The translations under genes and the position numbers were made by a program. Shown piece after piece: positions 10,398 through 21,439 of a stretch of DNA of 64,000 nucleotides. Within the stretch, counting starts at the first letter, position 1. Each line of letters opens with the position of its first letter. The notes beneath the pieces are model-generated. The model did not search any database. It was not told where the DNA came from and saw nothing but the letters and a program-made list of their open reading frames with translations. The stretch comes from Amphiura filiformis (Eukaryota > Echinodermata > Ophiuroidea > Amphilepidida > Amphiuridae): assembly GCF_039555335.1 (NCBI RefSeq), contig NC_092647.1, positions 12,655,094 to 12,719,093 of the forward strand. Reading direction: 5' to 3'.

Positions 10398-11720
10398 TTA
10401 AGGGATGGGGTATGAGCGCTTGGACAGTATTTTTGTGTGACATGAGGGCACATCAGACATATCGAATTGCACTCTGAATACGAAGAATGTCCTGATGATA
10501 TAAAATAATTTTGATTTTTTTTTTTCGCAATATAATACACATTTTATGGCAAATGATAAAAATTGATATTTTTGATATTTAACAGTCCTCGAAGTAAACT
10601 TTATAAATACATTGATGATATGTAGTGTATGTATAGCTGTGATGATAACCGACGACCAATTGAAAATGTTGACCTTTCGTATTGAAAAAATTAGGTCTTT
10701 TGGGGAACAAATGTATACCTTCAATATGAAAGGTCAAAATTTTCAATTGATCATCGGCTTTTCCTCCCAGCTACATACACTTAAAGTACATATCATTAGA
10801 TATGTATGCCAATTAAACTGTCTTTATACTCAATCGCTTTTGCAGAAAAGCGATTTTCACGCATGCTCAATGTTTACTTACATTTCCAGAGCGTCAAGCC
10901 GATCAATCGATTCAAATCGCGGAGGCAAAACGACGTCGCTTTTGCAAGTTGAAGAAATCTCAACTTCCCAGCGATATCGCTTGACACGTGAATGCGTCAA
11001 CCAATCATATACAACCAACTGGATCTATTATTTTGCTAATTAATTTACCTTTCTCGATTTTTAACTTTTAATGATGAATTTATTCAAAGCAATAATTATT
11101 GACAGCAACTGATGTTTTAAAAATGTATTTTGTGGCATTTAGAATATTTTAATTGTCGTCTGCAATCGCTATCGCCGTGATAAGCATAAATGCAAAAGCG
11201 ACGGGCGATGCATCGCAAAATTCGGCGATTGCAAATCGCTTTTTCAAAAGCGATTAATCGCATCGCTCGGCGATCGAGTATAAATTCAGCTTAAAGATCT
11301 AGCACTAGCTCCGCGCGTTTTACGCTCGGTGATCGCGCTTCGCGCTCGCCGTCGCCACTTCGCGGCGTGAGCATTCCGCGCTAGAAATAGAAATCAGTTT
11401 CCAGTGATAAGCATATTCTGACGAGTGTAGGTCGGCTTCGGCTGGCTTGCATGCTTTAATAAATCACCAAGTCTATTTTAAATGTATCATTAGATTTATA
11501 AAGTTTACTTCGAGGACTGTTATAAATCAAAAATTTAAAGAAATATCAAATTTTAATAATTTGTCATAAAGTATTAGGCCTATATCGCGAATTTTTCAAA
11601 AATTCAAAATTATTTTATATCAGAAGGACATTCTTCGTATTCAGAATGCAATTCGATATGTCTGATGTGCTCTAATGGCCCACAAAAATACTGTCCAAGC
11701 GCTCATACCCCATCCCTTAA
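10398..11720. mobile_element. TTAA-flanked palindromic element, copy 3, with insertions
   Basis: TTAA is present at both ends (10398-10401, 11717-11720). The termini GGGATGGGGTATGAGCGCTT and its inverse agree almost perfectly. The left arm runs to about 10806 and the right arm from about 11482. The missing part of the right arm is replaced by a TTAA-flanked insert (10813-11294) and about 190 bp of CpG-rich DNA (11295-11481). The 143-residue ORF running through this stretch is a by-product of the insertions. Confidence 0.8.
10813..11294. mobile_element. Nested TTAA-flanked insert rich in AATCGCTTTT
   Basis: TTAA at 10813-10816 and at 11291-11294 bound inverted ends (ACTGTCTTTATACTCAATCG against CGATCGAGTATAAATTCAGC). 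GCGATT or its inverse AATCGC recurs about ten times inside. Length about 480 bp, non-coding. Confidence 0.6.
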
Positions 11721-11856
11721 TGGAATTCCATAATAGTGGATGTGCCTCAGTAGTCCTGAATAATCAGTGAATACTTTCTTGTTTCTTGTTTGATTATATT
11801 ACAGTTTCTTGTGTGATAGCTAGCTATGAATATTGTAATGAATAAAGTTCACACAC

Positions 11857-13239
11857 GTCTTCCAAATCTAGGTTTATCAAACACCCAGATTTGGAAGTTA
11901 TACGAAGTAGTCCTTTATTGTTAAAAGTAATAGATGTTGTTTGTTGAGTGAATTTGCGCAAATAATAATACCTTTGTTTTCTGTGTCATGTGTTAGTATG
12001 AATTAAAAAAACCAACAATTAACAACAACAACAACAACAACAACAAACAAACAACCAAAAACCCCAAAAAACCCAAAAAAACCAATAAAACAAGTAACCA
12101 CTCAGTCTTGGACAAATACACATGCATGTATACTAATAGTATTCAACTGACAAATTATGCTCAAACAAAACGAAATTGAGTTAGTCTTGTCTTCCTTTTA
12201 GAAAATTATAATCTAGAAAATTAATTTAGAGGACTCAGTTATATACGGTCGTGCGAAAAACCCGGTCTTTTGGGCCATGAACTAAACCACATGCCAAGTG
12301 TACACTCTGTCAGCAATCAAATGGTTCAAACTGATGGTGGTGGGGTCACTCCAATAGTAAAGTCACATGCATGTGCGGTAGCAACTTTATATACAACATG
12401 GGGTCTTTGGGGGGGTCGCGCGAAAAATGGGGTCTTTCGGTGGCAGATGCTAAACGGTGGGACCTTTTGAGGAGGGAAGACCAAACAAATTAGTTCTTTC
12501 TGGTTATTCTAAAACTTGCGGCTTTTGGTTTCAAATGTTTAACAGACTTTTTCCACTAGATCTTGGGAGCAAAAATGGGCCGTTTGTGTGAAAACAAGAC
12601 AAAATTAGGTCTTTAGAGATGTAACGTTCATCGGTTCATGTAGTATTCTAGGCCTATAATACCATTGATTATTTATAGCACACTGATTAGTACCAACGAA
12701 TTCAATATCCTAACCATTATTCGGCCATTGTTCCTATTGTATATATAACGTGGCATGGCATTGCGCTAATCACCTGATTATAAAGTGGACAATACAAACA
12801 TATTGCTATGATATCATTTCCTATGCAATCTTCACCTTCTATTTTAAGCTATTATCTTTTATCATTAGGCCCTATTTTACTATTATTATTATTATTATTA
12901 TTATAACCACCTATTATACAATATGCAATGAACAGATAAATAGTTTCCACAAAAAAGTAGGCCTACTAACACTTTAAGTAGACCCCTAAATGATAATAAA
13001 TAATTGATAATAAATAAATAATAATAAATAAATAAATAAACAACCAATAAATAATTTAAAGCAATACATAATAAATACATAAATAACAGGAAGAATGAGA
13101 AGAAATAAACAAATTTTACAATGTTACTTTTTCTTACAATAGGCCTACTAATTTTCTAATACTAAAATATGACCGGGAACTTGATGTTACGATAGTACGG
13201 TGGAGTGCAGTGTCAGTGATAGCAGTGTTTGATTGAGTT
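11857..13239. repeat. Non-coding stretch with simple repeats
   Basis: Contains a hairpin (CTTCCAAATCT/AGATTTGGAAG, about 11870-11907), an (AAC)n tract at 12020-12050 followed by A/C-rich DNA to about 12100, a (TAT)n tract at 12878-12905 and A/T-rich TAAATAAATAA at 12990-13085. No supported gene. Confidence 0.6.
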
Positions 13240-13460
13240 CTCAATCCGCGTCTGTTTGGTTTTTTTCTTTTTTTTTTTTCTTTTGACGTCCGTTTTGGAA
13301 ATGGACGCACGTCTGTTTGCCCTCTTCTCGCGTCCGTTTTGGAAATGGACACGAGTAGTGACACTGCGTCCATTTGATCATTTCTCACGTCCATTTGGAC
13401 ATTTTTGGCGTCGGTTTCAAAACGGACGCGCGTCCATTTGCCACGTCCAATTGGCCATAA
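13240..13460 (-). repeat. Minisatellite of AAATGGACGTGG units, inverted relative to 8.7 kb
   Basis: On the minus strand the same AAATGGACGTG/AAACGGACG units as at 8700-8835 repeat about nine times, again with GGACGCGCGTCC (near 13422). A T-rich tract at 13260-13283 interrupts it. Confidence 0.7.
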
Positions 13461-13514
13461 ATGCAATCTCACATACCTCAAATATTTTTGGCATGATCTT
13501 TATTTTTTAAGTTT

Positions 13515-14805
13515 TTGGCCGATTTAATTTCCAGATGGCTCCTGTGGTGGTTCCCATTTTCTTTTCTTTTCTAACTCTGTGTTGTTTGGATAGTACGTAT
13601 ATGCGTTGGTTGATCTTTGTTTTCATGGGTTTTGTTATTTTGAATTTTACAAATTATTTTTATAACAAAAACCTACTTTTTGATGGTTTCCACTTTCCAT
13701 TCGTGGTTCGCGGTTTTATTGGCTCCAAGTTGTTTAGCTATTACTAATGCATTGCTTGATCTTTGTTTTCATGGATTTTTGTTATTTTGGATGCTGCAAA
13801 TTTTTTTTTGATCAAAAATTATACTTTTTGGCGGTTTCCACGTTTCAGTAGCGGTTCCCGGTGTTATTGGCTCCGTGTTGTTCAGCTGGTACTAATGCGT
13901 TTCTCAAGATCTTTTTTCGTGAATTTTGTTATTTTTGATGTTGCAACTTATTTTTGGAACAAAAATCTACTTTTTGATGGTTTCCACTTTCCAGTGGTGG
14001 TTCCCGGTGTTATTGGCTCCAAGTTTTTATGTTGTTTAGGTGGTACTAATGCTTTGCTTGATCTTTGTTTTAATGGATTTTGTTATTTTGGATGTTGCAA
14101 ATTATTTTTGGAACAAAAATCTTCTTTTTGATGGTTTCCACGTTTCAGTAGCGGTTCCCAGTGTTATTGGCTCCATGTTGTTTAGCTGGTAGGCCTACTA
14201 ATGCGTTGCTTCAAGATCCTTTTTCATGAATTTTGTTATTTTTGACGTTGCAACTTAATTTTGGAACAAAAATCTTCTTTTTGATGGTTTCCACGTTCCA
14301 ATGACGGTTCCCGGTGTTATTGGCTCCAAGTTGTCATGTTGTTTAGCTGGTCAGTAGGCCTACTAATGCTTTGCTTGACCTTTGTTTTCATGGATTTTGT
14401 TCATTTTGGATGTTGCAAATTATTTTTTGAACAAATAATGATAATTTTTATTGGTTTCCACTCTCCAGAGGTGGTTCCCAGTGTTATTGGCTCCATTTTT
14501 TTCAGCTGGTAGGCCTACTAATGCATTGATTGATCATTGTTTTCGTGGATTTTGTTATTTTGGATGTTGCAAATTATTGTTTGAACAAATATTAATAATT
14601 TTTTATTGTTTCCACTCTCCAGATTGGCTCCATGTTTTTCAGCTGGTACTAATTGCATTGATTGATCTTTGTTTTCATGGATTGTTATTTTGGATGTTGC
14701 AAATTATTTTTGTGAACAAATATTACAGGTAATAATTTTTGATGGTTTCCGCTCTCCAGGGGTGCATGGTTCCCAGTGTTATAAAAGCTACATGTTGTTT
14801 AGCTA
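13515..14805 (+). repeat. Tandem array, about 150-bp unit, roughly 8.5 copies
   Basis: The landmark GGTTTCCAC (or a one-base variant) occurs at 13685, 13833, 13979, 14133, 14286, 14453, 14607 and 14744, spacings 137-167 bp. Each unit also carries TGTTATTGGCTCC, TTTAGCTGGTA, a TTTGTTTTCATGGATTTTG block and GATGTTGCAAATTATTTTTG. Two subtypes partly alternate (TGCTTGATCTTTGTTTTCATG and TCTCAAGATCTTTTTTCGTG), so the early part looks like a dimeric higher-order repeat. ORFs here are not coding. Confidence 0.85.
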
Positions 14806-14818
14806 GTACTACTTGGGG

Positions 14819-14954
14819 GCTATCATTTTCTTCGAAAGGAGGTCCCAAATATAGGGGTCATAAATTTTTGGAAAGAGAAATAGGGCGTCATAAAATTTTT
14901 AATGACCAAAATGTAGGGAGTCACAAAATAACTACAGATAGTTTACATGCATAG
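14819..14954. mobile_element. Truncated copy of the 53.56-kb inverted-repeat element
   Basis: GGCTATCATTTTCTTCGAAA then GGTCCCAAATATA, GGGGTCATAAA, GACCAAAATGTAGGGAGTCA match the element at 53557-53836 in order. The right half and right terminus are missing. It joins directly to the end of the 150-bp array. Confidence 0.65.
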
Positions 14955-15218
14955 GCCTATCAGGGGCGTCGCCAGACCTATTTCATTAAGGGGGTAAGAG
15001 TCAATGATTGCAGGCGAGCCATCTGTGTGCCGACATACCAAATACTAGAGCGGTTATCGCATGATAACTGAACCATGTGATCAGCCGGGGGGGGGCTTTG
15101 TTATATTTCATTTGACACCTTGGGGATCATAGGTATACCTTCTTGGCATTTCGAAATGGACCAAAATATGAATACTGATCCAGCTTGTGAGGAGTGTCAC
15201 CCCGGTAGGAAATAATTT

Positions 15219-15563
15219 TTAAAGGAGTATTTCGTGATACTAACATTCTCTTTTTATGACATTTTTCAGTAGATATCCACGAAAAAACCTATTCCTAAAA
15301 TTTCAGTTGATTCCGATTTTGCGTTCGCGAGTTATGCATGATTATGTGTATTACACTGCTACATAGACAATGCGTTGTCATTTCGTTCTGGTGCACCAGA
15401 ACGAAATTCAAATTTCACGATATCTTTGCTAAACGAATTAATCTGCAAGAAATATTTTGTACATAAACATTATGTAGCCGGAGGTTTCCAGTGATATAAA
15501 AATCTCAACTTTTTTTGAGAAAAGTGGGGGGATGAGGCTGTGGATCACGAAATGCCCCTTTAA
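15219..15563. mobile_element. Second TTAA family (ATTTCGTGATCC ends), copy 1
   Basis: TTAA at both ends (15219-15222, 15560-15563). Inverted termini: AAAGGAGTATTTCGTGAT and ATCACGAAATGCCCCTTT. Interior landmarks are CCACGAAAAAACCTATTCC, TTCAGTTGATTCCGATTTTG, a 20-bp palindrome CGTTCTGGTGCACCAGAACG and CTCAACTTTTTTTGAGAAAA. Related copies at 32588-32901 and 50818-51454. No transposase. Confidence 0.85.
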
Positions 15564-15916
15564 TATATTATGGGCCATTTATTTACTTTTACAAAGATTT
15601 GCAGGCATGATTTATTAGGGGCGTGATTATTAATTGATTAATAATTAATTAGTTAATTAAGTTCAAACAGGCAGTTATTGTATCTAAAAAGTTACCAAAC
15701 CTGTGTTAGGAGCCCAATTGTGCGACTTCAGATTTAATAATTATATGCCTAGTAATTGCCTACAATTGCCTAGTAATTTACCTACAAAACTATATAACAA
15801 GACAAAGAAAATAGCTGAATAAACAGTATAATGTGGTCAAATCGGTATACATAATGAATAAATACTACAATGTGTACCAAGAAATTTTATCTATAGCCTA
15901 TATACGATTAGAAACG

Positions 15917-16088
15917 TACGGAGCCCTGAAGTGACATGGTAAAAATATTTTTTTGGGATGTTAAAAATATTTTTTCGGAAATTATCTCGAGATCTTATCC
16001 CGATAATTTTATTATCTCGAGATAATTTCCAAAAAAAATATTTTTAACATTAAAAAAATATGTTTAACATGTTACTTCAGGGGCTCCG
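15917..16088. mobile_element. Palindromic short element with 8-bp target duplication
   Basis: TAGAAACG occurs directly at 15909-15916 and 16089-16096. Between them are inverted ends TACGGAGCCCTGAAGTGACA and TGTTACTTCAGGGGCTCCG, with an inner palindrome AAATTATCTCGAGAT mirrored. Length 172 bp. The 8-bp duplication fits the hAT group, but the ends do not carry a CAG start, so the superfamily is unassigned. Confidence 0.8.
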
Positions 16089-16154
16089 TAGAAACGTCCG
16101 TTAAATGGGAAAATCATTATAAAAAAATAAAAAAAAATCGCATCGCGTTTGCGC

Positions 16155-16745
16155 GACGCAGGGGGGGTCTTTGAATTTTGTGGACAAGTTTTCCCTATAA
16201 TATCGTAGCCCTATAAATTGTGTTACACATAAATATTATTGAGAAATGTCGAAAGCAGAAGCAAAATGGCCATTTGTTTGACCACAACGCATGGGGGGGT
16301 CTGAAGTTTGCAAAAGGAAGACCTAATTGAAGCGATTTAGTGGACCATTTTGACACTATTAGAGTGTAAAATTTTAGTTTGAAAAAGCCGAAAATTTGTG
16401 AAATGAGCGGTCCATGAAACCTTTCCCACGAATTTCGTGGACAAGTTTTCCTATTATTGTAGGCCTATAAATTGTGTTTAACATAAATTGGCAAATGTCG
16501 AAAGCAGAAGCGAAAATGGCTACTCTTTGTGCACTACGCAGGGAAACTTGCAAAATGAAGACCTAATTGAAGCGATTTCAGATTTGGTGGACCATTTTGG
16601 CACTATTAGTGTGTAAAATGTTAGTTTGAAGCCTTTCGTGGACAAGCTTTCCCTATTATTGTAAGTGTATAAATTATGTCACACATAAGGCCTAAATTGC
16701 CAAATGTTGAAAGCAGAAGCGAAAATGGCCATTTGTTTATGTGCA
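16155..16745 (+). repeat. Tandem repeat, about 200-257-bp unit, 2.5 copies
   Basis: GTGGACAAG starts units at 16180, 16437 and 16638. AAATGTCGAAAGCAGAAGC, AAGACCTAATTGAAGCGATT and a CACTATTAGTGTGTAAAAT block follow in the same order. Non-coding. Confidence 0.75.
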
Positions 16746-16849
16746 TCATTTTTACAGTATTTAAATCATTGCTTTACAACTGAGATTGAGACAATTAAAG
16801 CATGCATGTATCGATGTTGAAGTCAGCACGGAGTCCCTCTTAATAATAC

Positions 16850-16955
16850 TCTCCTCTCCTCTCCTCCCTCTCCTCTCCTCTCCTCTCCTCTCGCCCCCTC
16901 CCATATCCCCCACCCCTCCCATATCCTCCCTCCCCCTCCAATATCCTCCCTCTAG
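16850..16955 (+). repeat. Pyrimidine-rich (CTCCT)n and CCCTCC tract
   Basis: CTCTCCTCTCCTCTCC followed by CCCTCCCATATCC repeats. Simple sequence; could form a triplex-type structure, but that is inference. Confidence 0.8.
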
Positions 16956-17058
16956 CTGCGGCCCTGAGGCCTATTGTTAAAAAATGATAGTTTTAGTAAA
17001 TTAATTATTTCTAATCCTCGAGAAGCTACACAGAGTGCATAATATTGCTTATTGTAAT

Positions 17059-17371
17059 CGGCTATTCCAGAAGATAGATGCACATCCCCTATAGAGGAGT
17101 TCAGATATCCGGATTTTTTGTCCAGTCGTGACTGTTGGAAATCCAGACTTTTAAAGTACCCAAAGGCAAAAAAATCCGGCAGAACAATAGTTCAAAATCA
17201 GAAATCCTCAATTTGAGAGCTCATTTTTAACATTTCCGTGATTTTTCCTTCATTTGATTGGATTTCCAAGCTTTTTTCCAGTAACATTGGCAACTGGAAT
17301 TCCAGTCGTTTTCAGAAAGCAAACTTGGAAATCCTCTATAGGGGGTGTGCACTTATTTTTTGGAATAGCCC
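17059..17371. mobile_element. Inverted-repeat element with GGCTATTCCA ends, copy 1
   Basis: CGGCTATTCCAGAAGATAGA and GCACATCCCCTATAGAGG at the left are mirrored by CCTCTATAGGGGGTGTGC and TTTTTTGGAATAGCCC at the right. The same terminus (GGGCTATTCCA) occurs at 39500, 42633 and 51914. Length about 313 bp, non-coding. Confidence 0.75.
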
Positions 17372-17590
17372 AATGCTGTTGCTGTTGCCCTGTTCCCTCA
17401 AAATGAGAATGCTGCTATGTGTATCATGTTGAAAATAGGTCAAGATTGGAAATGTCACACTTTTAACTCACATTCCACGACAATAATAATGTACACTTTA
17501 CTACACTTTTCTACCCAATTTCATAGGTAGCTATAGGTTGATTTCTCACAGTTGAAAAAATCTGTTTCAAGTTTTTGCTGTGTTATATCT

Positions 17591-18287
17591 ACCCAGCAAA
17601 CACAAAACGTGTTCGACATCATTCGCAAAAGGTTATAAAAGGTTGTCAGAAAACGTTTAAATGTCGGGTTATATAAAGGATATATTAAGAGTATAAAACG
17701 TTTTCATAACCTTAAAAACATCTTTTGATAATCTACTGCCCAGCAAACAAAAATGTTTTACAGAAAACGTTTAAATGTCGGGTTATATAAAGGGTATAAA
17801 AACGGTTTAATAACATTCCAAAAACATTCTTGAAAACTTGATACAAAACATTCTAAACAGAATGTTATTTTGGGGTTGAATTGAAAAATATTTTGCGAAA
17901 AATGTTTGCCCAAAATATTTTCAATAACGTTTTAAAAACGTTTTCATGACCTTTATATAACCCGACATTTAAATGTTATTAAAAGGTTTTGAAAAAACAT
18001 TTTAAGAACATTTCTGTGTTTGCTTGGTTCAAATGTTTTAACATAATGATATTTAAGTATTGACACAATATTTGGCAAAAATGTTTGCAAAAATAGTTTA
18101 CAATAACATTTTTTGAAAACATTTAAAAATATTGTTGTAGTGTATTTTCATACAAAACGTTTTAAAACGTTATCATGACCTTTATATAACCCGATATTTT
18201 AATGTTATTAAAACGTTTTTACATAAACCAAAAGCCAAAATATAACTTATTTAAAACGTTTTTAAAACGTTTTTGTGTTTGCTGGGT
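17591..18287. mobile_element. Element with ACCCAGCAAACAC ends and AACGTTTT repeats
   Basis: ACCCAGCAAACACAAAACGT at the left is mirrored by ACGTTTTTGTGTTTGCTGGG at the right. The interior is a degenerate array of AAAACGTTTTAAAAACG and ATATAACCCGACATTTAAAT in both orientations. A second CCCAGCAAACAAAAATG at 17748 shows a partial internal duplication. TA flanks both ends. Non-coding. Confidence 0.75.
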
Positions 18288-18336
18288 AGGTAACAAAACA
18301 TCCTAGATGGTGCAATCATATCCTTATTCTAAGCTC

Positions 18337-18402
18337 CCTTGGCCCAGTGGTTAAGGCATAGGTCCCGTAAACCTAAGGTCGTGGGTTCGATCCCGGCCGG
18401 TA
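18337..18402 (+). pseudogene. tRNA-Thr(CGT)-like sequence, not a functional gene
   Basis: TTGGCCCAGTGGTTAAGG (A box) and GGGTTCGATCCCGG (B box) have normal spacing. The anticodon arm is TAGGT-CCCGTAA-ACCTA, a perfect 5-bp stem with CGT in anticodon position. Position 33 is C instead of the near-universal T and the acceptor arms do not pair, so this is a tRNA relic or a SINE head. The 3' flank (TATAACTTTTTC) is T-rich. Confidence 0.6.
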
Positions 18403-18700
18403 TAACTTTTTCTACATACCTGTTCAAAAATTACGTTTATTTTATGAATCGGGCATTCTCATCAAAATTACCAGAGGGGGACATAACAGAATCTTGGAAA
18501 ATTGAAATCTCGTTAAGTAATAATCTTGTTAATTTGAATATTACTTGTTGAAATAAAACGGACATTATAATTAGATTTTTTTTTGGCATCCGTCAGTCTT
18601 CGCAGACTATAGAGTAGCGCTGTCTGAGGTGGTTGAAAAGCTTCGTCTTGTGTGGCTGAATAGACCAATGCGAGACTTGCAAATCCCCAATATTTTACCA

Positions 18701-18998
18701 GGGGGGATGGTCCATACAATCATCCCCTAATGTTGACTCCTGATAATGAGTTACGTGACCAAATTAACCTCATATTTGCCCATTTTAGCTCCAAAAGTGT
18801 AAATTTTCGCGCGCTTCGCACGCATTTACATATTCTACTTTTACACCATATTTCATCAGTTTAGCTTCAAAATAGTAAAATTGCACAATTGAACCATAAA
18901 TACTTATTCTGTCGCCAAAAGGTGCTGGATTGACTATACTTGAAGAATTTTTTTTCCAACTCCATCCCCCAATGTCAAAAAGAAATCTACGCCACTGC
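18701..18998 (-). mobile_element. CAGTGGCGTAG element inserted in the LINE
   Basis: The right end at 18998 is the inverse of CAGTGGCGTAGATTTC, and the adjoining ~85 bp match the ends of the element at 1143-1705. It separates the LINE CQVC codons (19001-19012) from the downstream GKI and SRIGL codons (below 18700). The left limit near CAGGGGGGATGG is inferred from where LINE sequence resumes. No clean target duplication is visible. Confidence 0.65.
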
Positions 18999-19280
18999 AG
19001 ACCTGGCATTTGAAGACTGATGGTGCGACTGGTAGGGTTGGTTTGAATGTTCTCACTGACTGGCTTTGCGCCTTGCTCATTTGTCATCAGCAGCATTCTG
19101 GATGAGGTCTTCTCCCCTTTTCAGGCCATCAGAGAGATGTTGCTTCAAAGTTTTTCCGTCACTAGCAGTAGATTCTCAGGTGACCCAGATCATGTCAAGT
19201 GCTTTCATGTCACGCTTACAGACATCCTTGACGCGGAGTAGCGGTCGACCCTTTCTTCTGTGTCCTGATGGCACTTCTCC

Positions 19281-19848
19281 GCAGAGGAGATCCTTGGGAA
19301 TGCGACCATTTTCCGTTCGACTCGCATGTCCTATGTCCTAGCCATCGAAGGCGACGTTGACGTAGTAGCGAAGATGGGATACCCGCATTGATGGGACACC
19401 CGCCTTGGACATGACTTCATTGTTTGTGACCTTGTCTTTCCAGGAGATTCCAAGAATGCGGCGTATAGGGACATCTCAAATGAAATACTTGCAGCTTCCG
19501 TTCTTCTAAGTCGTCCATGATTCACTACCAGATGAGCATGCTAATTACACTTGCCTTGTAGACCGCAGAGGAGATCCTTGGGAATGCGACCATCTTCCAT
19601 TCGACTCGCATGACCTATGTCCTAGCCATCGAAGGCGACGTTGACGTAGTAGCGAAGATGGGATACCCGCATTGATGGGACACCCGCCTTGGACATGACT
19701 TCATTGTTTGTGACCTTGTCTTTCCAGGAGATTCCAAGAATGCGGCGTATAGGGACATCTCAAATGAAATACTTGCAGCTTCCGTTCTTCTAAGTCGTCC
19801 ATGATTCACTACCAGATGAGCATGCTGATTACACTTGCCTTGTAGACC
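19281..19848 (-). repeat. 284-bp tandem duplication inside the LINE
   Basis: 19281-19564 and 19565-19848 are adjacent direct copies beginning GCAGAGGAGATCCTTGGGAA and ending TGCCTTGTAGACC. Only a handful of differences are visible (for example ATTTTCCGTT against ATCTTCCATT). The duplication is therefore much younger than the decay of the LINE. Confidence 0.9.
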
Positions 19849-20690
19849 GCCATTTTTATTGTATTGGTGAGTTGCTTACAAGTTCTCCTATAGGCCTACT
19901 TTCTTAGATAAGCTGGAGAGAGTAGAGGCCGCCTTGCCGATCCTTTCGTTGAGCTCAGCATCCAGAGATAGATTGTCTGTGGCAGTAGAGCCTAGATAGG
20001 TGAATTGATTAACTACCTCAAGTTATACTGATCACTGATGATGTGCTTGGATTGATGGTGGAGCTATTATAGTGCCCTGTCCCATGACTTAAGTCTTCTT
20101 CAGACTCATGATTAGGCTGAAGAGGTCGCAGGCTGATGCGAAATAATAATCCATCACTTTCTGTAGCTCAACTTCAAGAGTGGTCAGCTATCGCAGCATC
20201 ATCAGCGAATAGCATGTCTCTAATCAGCACTTCCCTTTTGGTCTTGGCCTTCAGGCGTGCAATGTTAAAGTGTTTACCGTCAGATCGTGAGTGAAGGTAC
20301 ACTCCCTCTGTGCATGACTTGAAGGCGTGCTTGAGTAGTTGGAAAGAAATTGCCAAACAGTATTGGTGCGAGTACGCAGCCTTGCTTTACTCCACTTTTG
20401 ACACCAAATTCTTCAGACATTGAGCCATCAAACTGGACAGTATACTCTAACTCATCATCCCATCATGGAAAGAACGAGTTATGCTGAGTAGTTTGGGTGG
20501 ACAGCCAATCTGAGGAAGCATCTTGAAAAGGCCGACCCTGCTAACTAGAACAAACGCTTAAGTCAAATCAATGAATGCCAAATGGGTTGTTGCTGCTCTC
20601 TGCATTTTTCTTGCAGTTGCCGTAGCGAGAAGATCATGTCAATTGTTGATCTCTTGGAGCGGAACCCGCACTGTGATTGTTGGTTCACAG

Positions 20691-21145
20691 CAAAATTCCA
20701 ATTGAGGAAATATGATGCAAAGAGCCACCAATTGTTCATTTAGGGAGCGGTAAAGTCCAATTTTACACCGAATTTGAGCTGTTTTTTGTTGTTTTGTTTT
20801 GGGTTTTTTGTCACGTACATGACTGTATTTTTTTTTTTTTGGGGGCTTTAGGGGCGCGAGCAGGGGCGGTAAAAAGAAGGGGCGTCGAAAAAAGGAGCGG
20901 TAAATAGGAATCATTAAACAAAACAAGGTGTAGAAATTATGAAAAATGTTTTAAAAGTTTGAACTATACATACAATTTTGTGCTTTTAGCCTGATAATGC
21001 CTATAATCCCCCTTTTTTTTTGCTTTTCAATTTTTCAAACCATCGAAAAAAATGGGTCAACCTTTTCGGGCTGTTGATGACGGGGCGGCAAAGTTTACCT
21101 TTTCCGCAGCCCCCTGGATATGAGCGGCCGCGGAACGCCACTGAA
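20691..21145. other. Non-coding DNA with a GGAGCGGTAAA motif and a CAGTGGCGTTCC-type end
   Basis: GGAGCGGTAAA occurs at about 20745 and again near 20895 as GGAGCGGTAAATAGG. GGAACGCCACTG ends at 21142 and resembles the inverse of other CAGTGGCG termini in the window, so a decayed short element is likely. A T-rich tract lies at 20829-20840. Confidence 0.4.
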
Positions 21146-21439
21146 TAGGCCTAGGTCTAAATTCAAACGTATGGATGCATAGGGCCTGCACTTTGGCTCG
21201 TTTTTGCAGGTTTACATGGTCCAATAATCACAAGATGACTGACATGTGGTAACAAAGGAAGCAGTCACTGCAATTTGATTATGTCCCATATGATTGGCCA
21301 TTCAAGACACCCCTGTGAATATACTATAGCGGCCTTTTCAAAATATAATACCTGTTTGCTTGACTGCATTGCCAATACCGGGAACAATACACACAGTATA
21401 TGCGTTGGACAAACTTTTTACAATAAGCATGATAAGTGA

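Larger units (their letters stand above)
10281..11856. mobile_element. Outer foldback enclosing palindromic element copy 3
   Basis: 10281-10397 and 11721-11856 are inverted copies of each other: ATTCATTACAATATTCATAG is mirrored by CTATGAATATTGTAATGAAT, GCTATCACACAAGAAACTG by CAGTTTCTTGTGTGATAGC, and TTATGGAATTCC by GGAATTCCATAA. The TTAA-flanked palindrome at 10398-11720 sits at its centre, so one palindrome is nested in the loop of another. Confidence 0.7.
18586..20690 (-). pseudogene. Decayed LINE (non-LTR retrotransposon) reverse transcriptase and C-terminal region
   Basis: Read on the minus strand from 20690 down, fragments in changing frames give the usual order of a LINE polymerase C-terminal half. 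They run: QCGFRSKRSTIDMIFSLRQ, IDL.KAF and SFHDGMM near the N-terminal side; FADD (RT catalytic motif, 20198-20209) inside DMLFADDAAIADHS; FTYLGST and LSLDAELNERIGKAAS; RILGISWKDKVTNNEV-like and RIPKDLLCGELPSGHRRKG; KDVCKRDMKALDM; then a Cys/His end (CQVC ... SRIGL) at about 18999 and 18650. It copied RNA into DNA at the target. Stops and frameshifts are numerous, the 5' half with the endonuclease is absent, an inverted-repeat element sits at 18701-18998, and 284 bp are duplicated. Clade not assignable by eye. Confidence 0.85.

Noticed and set aside
10612..11043. 143-codon plus-strand ORF
   Set aside because: It runs from one arm of a palindromic element into a nested insert; no protein-like motif and its frame is an accident of the junction.
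12017..12060. Telomere-like or functional meaning of the AAC tract
   Set aside because: Plain trinucleotide microsatellite.
18337..18402. Functional tRNA-Thr gene
   Set aside because: C at position 33 and non-pairing acceptor arms.
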